From Lachnospiraceae bacterium (GTDB lineage Bacteria; Bacillota; Clostridia; Lachnospirales; Lachnospiraceae): a stretch of DNA of 5,467 nt. The first letter of the stretch is position 1. Each line of letters starts with the position of its first letter. Positions 5,221 to 5,467 of the stretch are shown piece by piece. The notes under the pieces are model-generated. The model was not told the origin of the DNA. It ran no database searches and saw only the letters and a program-made list of their open reading frames with translations. The DNA is taken from the NCBI GenBank assembly GCA_900754855.1, contig CAAEEI010000226.1, positions 1 to 5,467 of the forward strand, in the 5' to 3' direction. The translations under genes and the position numbers were made by a program.

Positions 5221-5467
5221 TCACTCGTTGTTCTGCTCTGCATTTTGCCGGTATATTTTGGGCGTGCAGCCATAATATTTTCGAAAATAACGAATATAAG
5301 AACTTGCAGAGGAAAACCCAACGCTGGTGGCGATCACAGTCACCGGCGTTTTTGTATTTTTCAGCAAAGATGCGCTGATGTGCAGCCGGTATTTTATCAG
5401 GTATTGATAAGGAGAGTCCCCGGCATATTTTCGGAAACAGCGCAGACATTACGTTTTGCTGATATTG
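5221..5467 (-). pseudogene. AraC-family regulator, C-terminal DNA-binding part, with in-frame stop; cut by the window edge
   Basis: Only the 3' end of this gene is present. The - strand frame ending in TGA at 5223-5221 reads, after a stop, 75 residues typical of the AraC/XylS DNA-binding domain: CFRKYAGDSPYQYLIKYR, then the second helix-turn-helix PVTVIATSVGFSSASSY and the end motif YFRKYYGCTPKIYR. Upstream of the stop the same frame gives NISKT, which fits the first recognition helix of the family (usually ISKSYLCRxFK). The stop TAA (5451-5449) stands where tyrosine is expected, with no change of frame or length, so it looks like a nonsense mutation or a base error. The usual N-terminal sensor domain would lie beyond the window. 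The gene is convergent with the MATE gene, a common arrangement for local control, but as read the product would lose its second helix-turn-helix. Confidence 0.75.
5320..5361 (+). terminator. candidate terminator of the MATE transcript, inside the AraC-type gene
   Basis: AACGCTGGTG (5320-5329) pairs with CACCGGCGTT (5341-5350) as a ten-pair stem with one G-U pair and an 11-base loop. The T-run TTTTTGTATTTTT (5349-5361) follows directly. It begins 101 nt after the MATE stop, and only one base separates the two convergent genes, so a terminator has to lie inside the neighbour. The same DNA encodes part of the second AraC helix-turn-helix. Confidence 0.5.

Noticed and set aside
5114..5449. A 111-codon - strand reading frame starting at ATG 5449.
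   Set aside because: It is out of frame with the AraC-type domain, shows no domain of its own, and runs into the MATE coding sequence.

Overview
The window reads as Bacillota (Firmicutes) chromosome, probably a Clostridia/Lachnospiraceae-type genome. This rests on strong AGGAG-type ribosome sites, moderate GC with A-rich leaders, and the gene families present: Cof-type HAD phosphatase, SdpR/SdpI, YitT, YczE and a MepA-like MATE transporter. The taxon is an inference from gene content; no rRNA or other marker gene is present.

Layout from left to right. Positions 1-123 are an A/G-rich leader with a sigma-70-like promoter. A Cof-type HAD hydrolase follows on the + strand (124-948). Its 3' end overlaps by 21 bp the 3' end of a - strand operon of a cysteine-free ArsR-family repressor (1544-1825) and a six-helix SdpI-family membrane protein (928-1557). 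These two genes overlap each other by 14 bp. The order and families match the sdpRI autorepressor/immunity-receptor pair of Bacillus subtilis, but no SdpC-type toxin gene is in view. Upstream lies a 125-bp gap with two nearly identical palindromes, one acting as a terminator and one placed like an operator.

Next is a - strand YitT-family membrane protein with a C-terminal DUF2179 domain (1951-2805). It is divergent across a 199-bp promoter region from a + strand YczE/DUF6198-type membrane protein (3005-3655). The two proteins appear to be distant homologues. The YczE-like gene is followed, after a nearly T-free polypurine spacer with no terminator, by a MATE-family multidrug transporter (3807-5219), so the two are probably cotranscribed. 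One base past the MATE stop ends a convergent AraC-family regulator gene, cut by the window edge. Its reading frame carries an in-frame TAA in the first helix-turn-helix, so it looks broken, or miscalled at one base.

Overall this is a compact membrane-transport and stress-type region: three apparent transcription units with readable promoters, one regulator-immunity switch, and two convergent junctions with essentially no intergenic DNA, where candidate terminators lie inside the opposing gene. I see no mobile element, CRISPR array, tRNA or rRNA.
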